Assembly: GCA_945860575.1 (NCBI GenBank)
Contig: CAMAQQ010000039.1
Location: 1 to 9,067 of the forward strand
Origin: Ferrithrix thermotolerans DSM 19514
GTDB lineage: Bacteria; Actinomycetota; Acidimicrobiia; Acidimicrobiales; Ilumatobacteraceae
Length of the DNA: 9,067 nucleotides
Direction: 5' to 3'
In this document: one piece after another, positions 1 through 6,033 of the stretch
Layout of the letters: every line of letters starts with the position of its first letter
Position numbering within the stretch: the first letter of the stretch is position 1
The notes under the pieces: model-generated
What the model was told of the DNA's origin: nothing
Database searches by the model: none
What the model saw: the letters and a program-made list of their open reading frames with translations, nothing else
Made by a program: the position numbers and the translations under genes

Positions 1-481
1 AGACAACTGGGTGTGATTTGTTGTTGACGATGCGAATGACTTCATCAGTGAAAGATTCCCAACCGTGTCCTTGATGCGAACCGGCTTCGCCTGCGCGAAC
101 CGTAAGCGTCGTGTTGAGCATCAGTACACCTTGTCGTGCCCATTGTTCAAGATTGCCATGATTAGATATCTTTTTGTTTGGTGTGAGATTTAAATCAATT
201 TTCAATTCATTTAAAATGTTCTTAAGTGATGGCGGAAGTGCAGTGTCGTTCTGCACAGAAAAACACAAGCCATGTGCTTGATTGGCGCCGTGATATGGGT
301 CTTGACCAAGAATTACTACTCGTGTGTTTGCATGGCTAGTTAACTCGAAAGCCCTAAGCACATGCTCGCTACTTGGATAGACGGTAAATCGTTCTCGCTC
401 AACTTCTATAAATTGCACGAGTTTCTTAAAATAAGGTTTTCCAAATTCGGTTTTGAGCAACACGGCCCAATCAGTTTGCAT
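1..481 (-). CDS. ung: Uracil-DNA glycosylase, family 1 (C-terminus cut by window edge)
   Basis: This enzyme removes uracil from DNA by cleaving the N-glycosidic bond, the first step of base excision repair in the cytoplasm. About 160 residues are visible, reading from ATG at 481 to the left edge. The water-activating motif GQDPYHG lies at residues 59-65, with D61 as the expected catalytic Asp. It is followed by the AHGLCFSV segment (69-76), NHGNLEQWARQGVLMLNT, and then LTVRAGEAGSH. All are family-1 UNG blocks in the usual order. From memory of E. coli Ung (about 229 residues), roughly 65 C-terminal residues are missing, including the HPSP motif with the second catalytic His. The start is supported by N-terminal similarity (the W-x-x-x-L opening and the EFGKPYF segment). 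The gene begins 10 bases after the kynA stop on the same strand, so co-transcription is likely although the functions are unrelated. No good Shine-Dalgarno is visible. The family call is secure. Confidence 0.95.
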   Translation of the reverse strand, partial: MQTDWAVLLKTEFGKPYFKKLVQFIEVERERFTVYPSSEHVLRAFELTSHANTRVVILGQDPYHGANQAHGLCFSVQNDTALPPSLKNILNELKIDLNLTPNKKISNHGNLEQWARQGVLMLNTTLTVRAGEAGSHQGHGWESFTDEVIRIVNNKSHPVV

Positions 482-491
482 CGCCAAATTT

Positions 492-1307
492 TTAGAAGCG
501 TGAGCGTACGGCCCACAAGTCAGGGAACACTGGCTTGAATAATGTCGTGGCAAGGTATGCAGCGCCACTTGACCCACCAGTGCCATGCTTCAAGCCAATC
601 GTGCGTTCAACCATTTTGACATGGCGGTAGCGCCACTCTTGTAAACCTTCGTCAATGTCGAGTAAGCGTTCAAGCAACATCGCTACTTGCGGGTCTTGGC
701 GATATGCCGTGGCGAGTGATTCTTGAACTTGATCGTTGGCGACATAATTTTCGGCGACATTTCGCTTAGTTATTTCGTCGGGCATTTTGTGGCCATGGTG
801 CACGAGGTAAATAATTACCGAGTCCCAAAGTGATGGGCGACTCATCGCGTTGGTCACTCGAAGCCGCGCTTGGCTAGTTGGGTCGAGGTGGTCAACCATT
901 GTGGTGTCTCGTCGTCCGAGTACTGCTTCAAGTTCGCGAAACTGCACTGATTGAAAACCGCTTGCAGCCTCAAGGCGCTCGCGAAATGAATTAAATTGAA
1001 GCGGCGTCATTGTTTCTAAGATGTCAACTTGACTAACAAGAACCTTAAAAATTGTGCGGACACGCCCGAGCACAGATAGCGAAGCGTGAGTATCGCCAGT
1101 TTCTAATAGTGATTGAGCACGGGCAAGTTCGTGCAACACGCTCTTAAACCACAACTCGTATGTCTGATGCACGACGATGAACAGCATTTCGTCGTGCTCT
1201 GGGCCGTCTGAGCGAGGTTTTTGTAACTCAAGCAATTCATCAACTCTTAAATACGACGAGTAAGTCACCGCAGATTCAAATTTTTCTGAATTGTCACCAG
1301 ATTTCAT
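492..1307 (-). CDS. kynA: Tryptophan 2,3-dioxygenase
   Basis: This heme enzyme oxidises L-tryptophan to N-formyl-L-kynurenine, the first step of the kynurenine pathway. With the ATG at 1307 the product is 271 residues, normal for bacterial TDO. Visible family blocks are TYSSYLRVDELL (15-26), HDEMLFIVVHQTYELWFK (38-55, H47 being the active-site His), FRERLEAASGFQS (108-120, R109 expected to bind the substrate carboxylate), WRYRHV (225-230, H229 the proximal heme ligand) and GTGGSSG (242-248, T243 the substrate-binding Thr). Spacings agree with the Xanthomonas enzyme as I remember it. The reading frame stays open upstream: an ATG at 1334 would give 280 residues and starts further out would reach well into kynU. 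I chose 1307 because family homology begins just after it, but no Shine-Dalgarno precedes it. kynU diverges from it and ung follows it. Confidence 0.96.
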   Translation of the reverse strand: MKSGDNSEKFESAVTYSSYLRVDELLELQKPRSDGPEHDEMLFIVVHQTYELWFKSVLHELARAQSLLETGDTHASLSVLGRVRTIFKVLVSQVDILETMTPLQFNSFRERLEAASGFQSVQFRELEAVLGRRDTTMVDHLDPTSQARLRVTNAMSRPSLWDSVIIYLVHHGHKMPDEITKRNVAENYVANDQVQESLATAYRQDPQVAMLLERLLDIDEGLQEWRYRHVKMVERTIGLKHGTGGSSGAAYLATTLFKPVFPDLWAVRSRF

Positions 1308-1322
1308 ATACGGTGAGCGTAT
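1308..1322. promoter_or_regulatory. Inverted repeat in the kynA/kynU divergent start region (candidate operator)
   Basis: The 15 bases ATACG-GTGAG-CGTAT form a perfect 5-bp inverted repeat around a 5-base spacer. They fill the gap between the kynA ATG (1307) and the first plausible kynU ATG (1321), and run two bases into the latter. A symmetric site here could let one dimeric regulator control both divergent genes. That role is inferred: the arms are short enough to occur by chance, and no regulator gene lies in the window. The spacer also holds the GGTGAG that may serve as the kynU ribosome binding site. No convincing -35/-10 pair was found on either strand. Confidence 0.3.
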
Positions 1323-2589
1323 GCCAAACGACATGACTTCACGAATCACCGCCGAGGCGCTTGATGCTAAAGACCCATTAGCCAAGTACCGCGACGAATT
1401 TATGATTGTTGATCCGTCATTGTGTTATCTCGACGGCAACTCACTTGGGCGTATGCCCAGCGAGACGCTCAAAGTTGTCGAACGATATTTATCTACCGAG
1501 TGGGCGAAGAACCTTGTTACAGGTTGGTCCGAGTGGATAGACGAAGCCCAGTCAGTAGGTGATTTAGTTGGTCGCGCTTCTTTGGGTGCCGCTGCTGGTC
1601 AGATGTTGTGCGTCGACACAACAAGTGTAAATTTTTACCAACTCTGTAGCGCCGCGGTTGATTCTCAACCCGGACGAAGAACAGTCATTACTGACACGGC
1701 AAACTTTCCTACTGATCGTTATATCTTGGAGGGAATTTGCAAACAGCGTGATTTGAAACTCGTCGTGATTGATGACGATGATGGCGAAGAATACATTTCA
1801 CCCGAAATGCTTTCTGCTGTGTTGAACGACGATGTCGCACTTGTTTCGCTGTCGGTGATTCAGTATCGCTCTGGAGTATTGCATGATGTCGCCAAGTTGA
1901 CGCAACTGGCTCGTGATGCCGGCGCACTTTTCGTTTGGGATGCAAGCCACGCAGTTGGTGTCGTGCCGATGCAATATGACCGCGACAAAGTTGATCTTGC
2001 GGTTGGTTGCACCTATAAGTACGGCAACTCTGGTCCTGGTTCTCCGGCGTGGCTATACGTGAGCCAACGAATGCAAAGTGAGTTGCAAGTGCCGATTCAA
2101 GGTTGGTTTGCCCAAGACGATCAGTTCGCCATGGGGCAAGGCTTTGATCGCACAACCGGGATGCGGGGATTTCAAATCGCAAGCCCGAGCATTATTGGAA
2201 TGCGATGCGTAACGACCGCTTTTGAGATGATCGAACGCGCGGGGCTGTCGGCGATTGCACAAAAAGCCGCACAAGGCACCGAGTTGATGCTGGCATTGCA
2301 TGATGCTTGGCTCGAGCCACTTGGGTTCTCGGTTGTCACACCGCGCGACTCAAAAAGACGCGGTGGTCATATTTCTGTGCGCCATCCAGATGCACAGAAA
2401 ATTTCAGAGGCGATACGAATCTTCGGAAATGTAATTGGCGACTTTCGTCAGCCAGATTGCATCAGGTTGGCGATATCTCCATTAGCAACTAGCTATGTCG
2501 AGATATTTGATGGCTTTGAGCGGATTCGTGACGTAGTCGCCTCGAAAAAATATCTCGAGGTGGGCGAGGCGTCGACTCGAGTTACGTGA
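1321..2589 (+). CDS. kynU: Kynureninase (PLP-dependent)
   Basis: This cytoplasmic aspartate-aminotransferase-fold enzyme hydrolyses L-kynurenine to anthranilate and alanine, or 3-hydroxykynurenine to 3-hydroxyanthranilate and alanine. From ATG 1321 it has 422 residues, close to the usual 410-420. Motifs are YLDGNSLGRMP (36-46), the PLP-stacking segment NFPTDRYI (128-135), DASHAVG (207-213, the Asp and His around the cofactor), TYKYGNSGPGSP (231-242, with K233 the Schiff-base lysine), RGGHISVRHP (347-356) and the C-terminal DFRQPDCIRLAISPL (374-388). ATG 1321 is preceded by GGTGAG at 1312-1317, a short 3-base spacing. ATG 1333 is a real alternative, since the MTSRITAEALDAKDPLA that follows resembles the N-terminus of Pseudomonas kynureninase. 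A TTG at 1291 would overlap kynA and is less likely. It is divergent from kynA, the enzyme two steps upstream. Kynurenine formamidase must be encoded elsewhere. Confidence 0.96.
   Translation: MPNDMTSRITAEALDAKDPLAKYRDEFMIVDPSLCYLDGNSLGRMPSETLKVVERYLSTEWAKNLVTGWSEWIDEAQSVGDLVGRASLGAAAGQMLCVDTTSVNFYQLCSAAVDSQPGRRTVITDTANFPTDRYILEGICKQRDLKLVVIDDDDGEEYISPEMLSAVLNDDVALVSLSVIQYRSGVLHDVAKLTQLARDAGALFVWDASHAVGVVPMQYDRDKVDLAVGCTYKYGNSGPGSPAWLYVSQRMQSELQVPIQGWFAQDDQFAMGQGFDRTTGMRGFQIASPSIIGMRCVTTAFEMIERAGLSAIAQKAAQGTELMLALHDAWLEPLGFSVVTPRDSKRRGGHISVRHPDAQKISEAIRIFGNVIGDFRQPDCIRLAISPLATSYVEIFDGFERIRDVVASKKYLEVGEASTRVT
2545..2581 (-). terminator. Candidate intrinsic terminator of the minus-strand gene run, inside the 3' end of kynU
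   Basis: Read on the minus strand, CTCGAG (2581-2576) can pair with CTCGAG (2559-2554) across a 16-base loop. The tract ATATTTTTT (2553-2545) follows at once. A 6-bp stem with a trailing T-run is the layout of a rho-independent terminator, and it sits 34-72 bases past the stop of the DUF418 gene. The loop is long and the stem short, so stability is modest. On the plus strand no T-run follows the hairpin, so it would not terminate kynU in the same way. Confidence 0.35.
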
Positions 2590-2614
2590 TGTGGAAATTT
2601 ATTCGTTTATTTAA

Positions 2615-3748
2615 TTAGCCACCGAATCGGCGATAAACACGCTCAGCAGGGCCTTGACCAAAACGATTGTGCCACCAGTTGGCCCAGATGATCGCTGACG
2701 TATAAACGGCGATGCTCATTATCATCGCTGTATCCAAGCCAGTTGGTGTTACAAGTTTTAAAATGTTTACAACCGTATTGTAAATAAAAATATGGGCGAG
2801 ATAAATTGTCAGCGTCATTTGGCCAGTTGTTTGAGCAAGCCGCACAATCAGTGTCTCGCCGTAGCGCTCGCACAAAACTGTGACGAGCATAAAAACTGCG
2901 ATCACTACGCCAATTGAAGCGGCAACATAAAGTATTCCTCGATCAAACGGTTGCGTTGATGCGAGATGTGACCATCGTTCACCAGAGCCAGACTCATCAA
3001 CTAATTGCGAGCGAACGATTGAGTTAAGTGTGTAGGCAAAGACCACTGCTGCAGAAGCGAAAGCAAAAAGCTTTCTTCGAAGTGCGGCAATTTGCGAATA
3101 CACCCGACCCAGCAGAATGCCGACGATAAAAAACATCAACCACGGAAATATTGGATGTGTGTAGTCAATGAACAGACGAATAAGTAAGTCGCGTGGTGTA
3201 TTGGGTGTGGCAGGGGAGAGCCAAAGAGTCAAGTTGCCGTTGAATGATTGCTCAAGACGCCACCATTCGATAAGTGCGGCTGCCAAGACCGAAAATGCAC
3301 CAAGTGTGATCAGTTTTGCACGAGACCAAGTTGCGATGATGCTGCCGATAAGAAAATAAGCACCGTAAAACGGCAAGATTGTGCCCGCCCATACCCATTC
3401 GATGCCGTAGCCAAGTGTGAACAGAAACAAGCCGCGTCGTGCGAGCCGCCATCGTGTTTCGGTAATCAATTGCTCTGTGTTTGTCGTGCTTGTCATGAGT
3501 GAAACACCCATGCCTGCGACCATGACAAAGCCAACAGGAAACGGGTTCGCCAGCACACCGTTGAATGGATGCCACCAGCGTTCATAGATTGAGGGCTCTG
3601 TACTGCTTAGCGCTCCGGAGAAATTTAAGTAACCGTGATAGTTGAGCACGATTATTCCGAACAATGCAATCGTGCGCATCGCATCGATGCTGACCACCCG
3701 ATTGTCGTTTTGGCGATTAGTTAAGTTCACTGACTGGTTTATGTCCAA
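2615..3748 (-). CDS. DUF418/YeiB-like multi-pass membrane protein, possible acyltransferase
   Basis: This is a 377-residue, strongly hydrophobic protein with roughly nine or ten predicted membrane segments by eye. The N-terminal block SIDAMRTIALFGIIVLNYHGY (20-40) is typical of the DUF418/DUF1624 (heparan-glucosaminide N-acetyltransferase-like) group. Further blocks are the central HPIFPWLMFFIVGILLGR (198-215), GQMTLTIYLAH (309-319) and the C-terminal FGQGPAERVYR (363-373), the last being a DUF418 signature. Members are thought to move acyl groups across or at the membrane, but YeiB-type proteins lack a settled function, so the acyltransferase role is inferred. The first codon is TTG at 3748, overlapping the end of the racemase-like gene by 10 bases. 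An in-frame GTG six codons on (V7) is an alternative, and homology only requires residues from about 17. The overlap suggests translational coupling. The gene ends 25 bases from the convergent kynU. Confidence 0.8.
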   Translation of the reverse strand: MDINQSVNLTNRQNDNRVVSIDAMRTIALFGIIVLNYHGYLNFSGALSSTEPSIYERWWHPFNGVLANPFPVGFVMVAGMGVSLMTSTTNTEQLITETRWRLARRGLFLFTLGYGIEWVWAGTILPFYGAYFLIGSIIATWSRAKLITLGAFSVLAAALIEWWRLEQSFNGNLTLWLSPATPNTPRDLLIRLFIDYTHPIFPWLMFFIVGILLGRVYSQIAALRRKLFAFASAAVVFAYTLNSIVRSQLVDESGSGERWSHLASTQPFDRGILYVAASIGVVIAVFMLVTVLCERYGETLIVRLAQTTGQMTLTIYLAHIFIYNTVVNILKLVTPTGLDTAMIMSIAVYTSAIIWANWWHNRFGQGPAERVYRRFGG

Positions 3749-4692
3749 GAAATACAGTCAGGGTAAACACGCGTGAGAGGTTGTTGTACATCGACGTTGT
3801 CACCGACCTTTGGTAATTTGTCGTCGATAGGTAGAAACACCATTGAAGTGTGCATATGTGATGGTTCAACAAGTTCGAGGCGCTTCTGATTGAAATGAAA
3901 TGGGCTTAGTTCGGCGCCAACGATTTGAACACCGTGACTTGAGCCAGCACCAATCATTGCGAGTGCACCATTTTGTTTGATCTTGACATTTCGATATCCA
4001 GCGGTATCACCTTGACTTATAGTTCGAAGATCGAGCACATCGGCTGTCAGGTGAGTCATTGATTTGTCACCTAGCCAAAGTGCCGTACCCGATCGTGCTC
4101 GAATTTTATTTTTGGCGAATTCTTGGCGCAGTTGTTTCATGCCACTTGCATCAATGTGACTAACAAACCAAGTTAAGTCAGAAGGTATTTGCATCATCCA
4201 ATTCTTTATCTCAGTGAGATGGTCGCTTGGGTTGCCATCAAGTGGCGGATGAATTGACCAACCAACTTGGGTTAAGCCAGAGTTCGCAATCGCGGCTTTC
4301 AAATCGGCAAGGTCAGTTGCGTCGGCACCATATCGGTTCATGCTTGATCGAAGTTTGACGATCACCGGTCCGCGCCAAGAGTTGAGTCGCAAGTTTGCAA
4401 CATGTTGAACCGAGCCAACTGTCAAGATCGCAGTAGCGGGTAAAGTCGCAGGCAATTCGACACCAGCCGGGGTGAGAACTATTGCAGTGCAAGTTGCAGG
4501 CACATCGTGTGCTTCAAAAACCGTACCAACTGCAATTTCTTTCGCAAGCGAAGCAGCGTGTGACATGAGTGTTGCTCGTCCAAAGCCGTATCCGTTGCCC
4601 TTAACAACCGGGATGAGATCACCAAAACTTTCAGCAATGTCACGGATATGAAGGTGCCATGACTTCGAGTCAACGCTTAATCGCAGAGTCAC
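3739..4692 (-). CDS. Short alanine-racemase-like PLP-barrel protein (fold type III)
   Basis: The N-terminal barrel domain of alanine racemases is clear. VVKGNGYGFGRA (29-40) carries the expected PLP lysine K31. MNRYGAD (118-124) holds the Arg after the phenolate-contact position (R120), SHIDAS (178-183) has H180, and RARSGTALWLG (198-208) has R200, which would contact the pyridine nitrogen. The usual GYADG motif with the second catalytic Tyr is replaced by IGAGSSHG (247-254), and the CMDQ block of the C-terminal domain by MHTSM (280-284). At 317 residues it is about 50-70 shorter than a typical alanine racemase (around 370-390). It may therefore be a divergent racemase with other chemistry, or a PLP-binding protein acting elsewhere in wall or amino-acid metabolism. 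The start is GTG at 4692. It follows dedA by 24 bases and overlaps the DUF418 gene by 10. The fold is secure; the reaction is not. Confidence 0.8.
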   Translation of the reverse strand: MTLRLSVDSKSWHLHIRDIAESFGDLIPVVKGNGYGFGRATLMSHAASLAKEIAVGTVFEAHDVPATCTAIVLTPAGVELPATLPATAILTVGSVQHVANLRLNSWRGPVIVKLRSSMNRYGADATDLADLKAAIANSGLTQVGWSIHPPLDGNPSDHLTEIKNWMMQIPSDLTWFVSHIDASGMKQLRQEFAKNKIRARSGTALWLGDKSMTHLTADVLDLRTISQGDTAGYRNVKIKQNGALAMIGAGSSHGVQIVGAELSPFHFNQKRLELVEPSHMHTSMVFLPIDDKLPKVGDNVDVQQPLTRVYPDCISWT

Positions 4693-4716
4693 TGCAACTA
4701 ACTTTACAGCCGCTTG

Positions 4717-5343
4717 CTAACTGATTTGGTTTCGTCGTTTAAGCCTGTGCGAGATAGCGCGAAAAGCCTCAACGATTATCGTCACACCGAATGCTCCGGC
4801 GAATGCAATTAAAAAAGCTTTCGTGTGATTATCAGCAAAAGACTTTCCGCCGATGTATCCAAGCAATGATGCATAAAGCGACCACACACTTGCCGCCACA
4901 ACCGCCCAACCAATAAACCATTTACGTGGTTGACGGGTGACTCCACATGACAATGTGAGCAATGTTCGCCCCCCAGGGATAAACCGCGCGGTGATCAACA
5001 ACATTCCACCACGATCGTGAATCTGTTCAACAATGTTCGCCATTTGTTTCGCACCGCGTTCTGTGCGCGTTCGTCTCTTGATCACCCAATCACTTGCTTC
5101 ACTACCGATGAGGTAACTCAGGTTGTCGCCGATAAATGCACCGCTGGCGGCGCAGGCAATGACCAGCGCAATAGAAAGTGAGCCAGAGCCAGCGCTCACG
5201 CCGCCAATTATTACAAGTGTTTCGCTTGGAACGATTGGCAGAACTGAATCAAATACGGCAACCGTGAAAATAATCAAATAGAACCAGGGGGACGCCGACG
5301 ATTCTTTGAGCCATTCAAAAAAAGTATTGACAATTGTAAGCAT
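4717..5343 (-). CDS. DedA-family integral membrane protein
   Basis: This is a 208-residue inner-membrane protein of the DedA / SNARE-associated (VTT domain) family. Family members act in membrane homeostasis, and some have been shown to recycle undecaprenyl phosphate or phospholipids across the membrane. Visible features are an amphipathic N-terminus, membrane helices around 20-38 and 43-72, the acidic LPIVPSET segment (35-42, E41), GAFIGDNLSYLIG (68-80), and RFIPGGRT (120-127). The last holds R120 and R126, six residues apart like the essential Arg pair known in E. coli YqjA. Two hydrophobic segments close the protein (about 142-165 and 176-195), followed by a basic tail. The start is ATG at 5343, preceded by CTAAGG at a workable distance. 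It lies between plsY and the racemase-like gene. Its TAG stop is in the same frame as the racemase-like GTG 24 bases on. Confidence 0.92.
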   Translation of the reverse strand: MLTIVNTFFEWLKESSASPWFYLIIFTVAVFDSVLPIVPSETLVIIGGVSAGSGSLSIALVIACAASGAFIGDNLSYLIGSEASDWVIKRRTRTERGAKQMANIVEQIHDRGGMLLITARFIPGGRTLLTLSCGVTRQPRKWFIGWAVVAASVWSLYASLLGYIGGKSFADNHTKAFLIAFAGAFGVTIIVEAFRAISHRLKRRNQIS

Positions 5344-5388
5344 TACAAAAACCTTAGTAAGAAACTATGCCGCAATTGGTTGCTGAGA

Positions 5389-5979
5389 CTAAATGTTTGG
5401 CTCTTCGTGAGATTTCAATCGCTTTAAGTTTGGTAAATGTTTGGCAATAATAAATGCAACAAGTGCCAAAGTCGCGACGATCTCCCAGCGTTCTGCCTTT
5501 TCCCATGAAATACCAAATGGCAACGCAATTGAAATAGCCAGTGATGCAATTGAAGCCTTTCGGGTTGCCTTGGTCAGAACGAACCATGAAGTGAACAAAA
5601 CTAAACTTGTCAGTGGAAACAACATAAACATTCCGCCACCGCCACAGGCGACGCCTTTGCCGCCCTTGAACTTGCGTGTGATCGGATATGAGTGGCCAAG
5701 AATTGCGGCGAACAAACATATATAGGACAACGGACCTCGTTGTTCAGAAGTAACGACCCAAGCCAGACCAACGGCAAGCGCCGCTTTGGCCATGTCCATC
5801 AAGAACACGGCTAGTCCGGTCTTCCATCCGAGATTGCGGATGACATTGGATGCACCCGGGTTGCCAGAGCCAACAGTTGTGATATCGAGATTTTTTCGAC
5901 CTGCAACAATTGCCGCACTTGGAAACGTGCCGAAAAAATATGAAACAACGGTGGCAACGATTGCGATCAAAAGTTCCAT
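5389..5979 (-). CDS. plsY: Acyl-phosphate:glycerol-3-phosphate acyltransferase PlsY
   Basis: PlsY transfers an acyl chain from acyl-phosphate (made by PlsX) to sn-glycerol 3-phosphate, giving lysophosphatidate, the first step of membrane phospholipid synthesis. The 196-residue protein has the normal PlsY length and five hydrophobic segments. All three conserved blocks are present: VGSGNPGASNV (36-46), GHSYPITRKFKGGKGVACGGG (95-115) and the C-terminal KHLPNLKRL (180-188). The usual Ala-Thr after GGKGV is Ala-Cys here. The start is ATG at 5979, with a good ribosome binding site six bases upstream, the clearest in the window. It sits between the LCP gene (54-base gap) and dedA (45-base gap), grouping lipid and envelope functions. 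The call is secure. Confidence 0.95.
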   Translation of the reverse strand: MELLIAIVATVVSYFFGTFPSAAIVAGRKNLDITTVGSGNPGASNVIRNLGWKTGLAVFLMDMAKAALAVGLAWVVTSEQRGPLSYICLFAAILGHSYPITRKFKGGKGVACGGGGMFMLFPLTSLVLFTSWFVLTKATRKASIASLAISIALPFGISWEKAERWEIVATLALVAFIIAKHLPNLKRLKSHEEPNI

Positions 5980-5985
5980 TTAATA

Positions 5986-5990
5986 CCCCT
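5986..5990 (-). promoter_or_regulatory. Shine-Dalgarno AGGGG of plsY
   Basis: AGGGG on the minus strand ends six bases before the plsY ATG at 5979, and it fixes that start. Most other starts in the window (kynA, ung, the racemase-like and DUF418 genes) show no comparable site. A TACAAT hexamer, close to a -10 box, lies just upstream at 6001-5996. It has no good -35 partner and would leave a leader of only about ten bases, so I do not call a promoter. Confidence 0.55.
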
Positions 5991-6033
5991 GACGTATTGT
6001 AATCAAGTTGAATTTGATCGAACGGTTAGAGAG

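Noticed and set aside
1291..1320. TTG at 1291 as the kynU start, adding ten residues
   Set aside because: It would overlap kynA coding sequence and has no ribosome binding site. Kynureninase homology begins after the ATG at 1321 or 1333.
1308..1385. Upstream extension of kynA to 297 residues
   Set aside because: The added residues overlap kynU on the other strand and have no TDO similarity. The frame is merely open.
1709..2182. 157-codon open frame on the minus strand inside kynU
   Set aside because: It lies wholly within a strongly supported kynureninase gene. Its product is Arg/His/Gln-rich with no recognisable motif, as expected for an antisense shadow.
3252..3575. 107-codon and overlapping open frames on both strands within the DUF418 gene
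   Set aside because: They are out of frame with a clear membrane protein and give compositionally odd, motif-free products.
5354..5719. 121-codon minus-strand frame overlapping plsY
   Set aside because: It is a shifted-frame shadow of plsY, which has all its conserved blocks in the other frame.
6002..6018. Small inverted repeat ATCAA-N7-TTGAT between the LCP gene and plsY as a terminator
   Set aside because: Only five AT-rich pairs (six with a G-U), and no T-run follows on the minus strand. Too weak to call.
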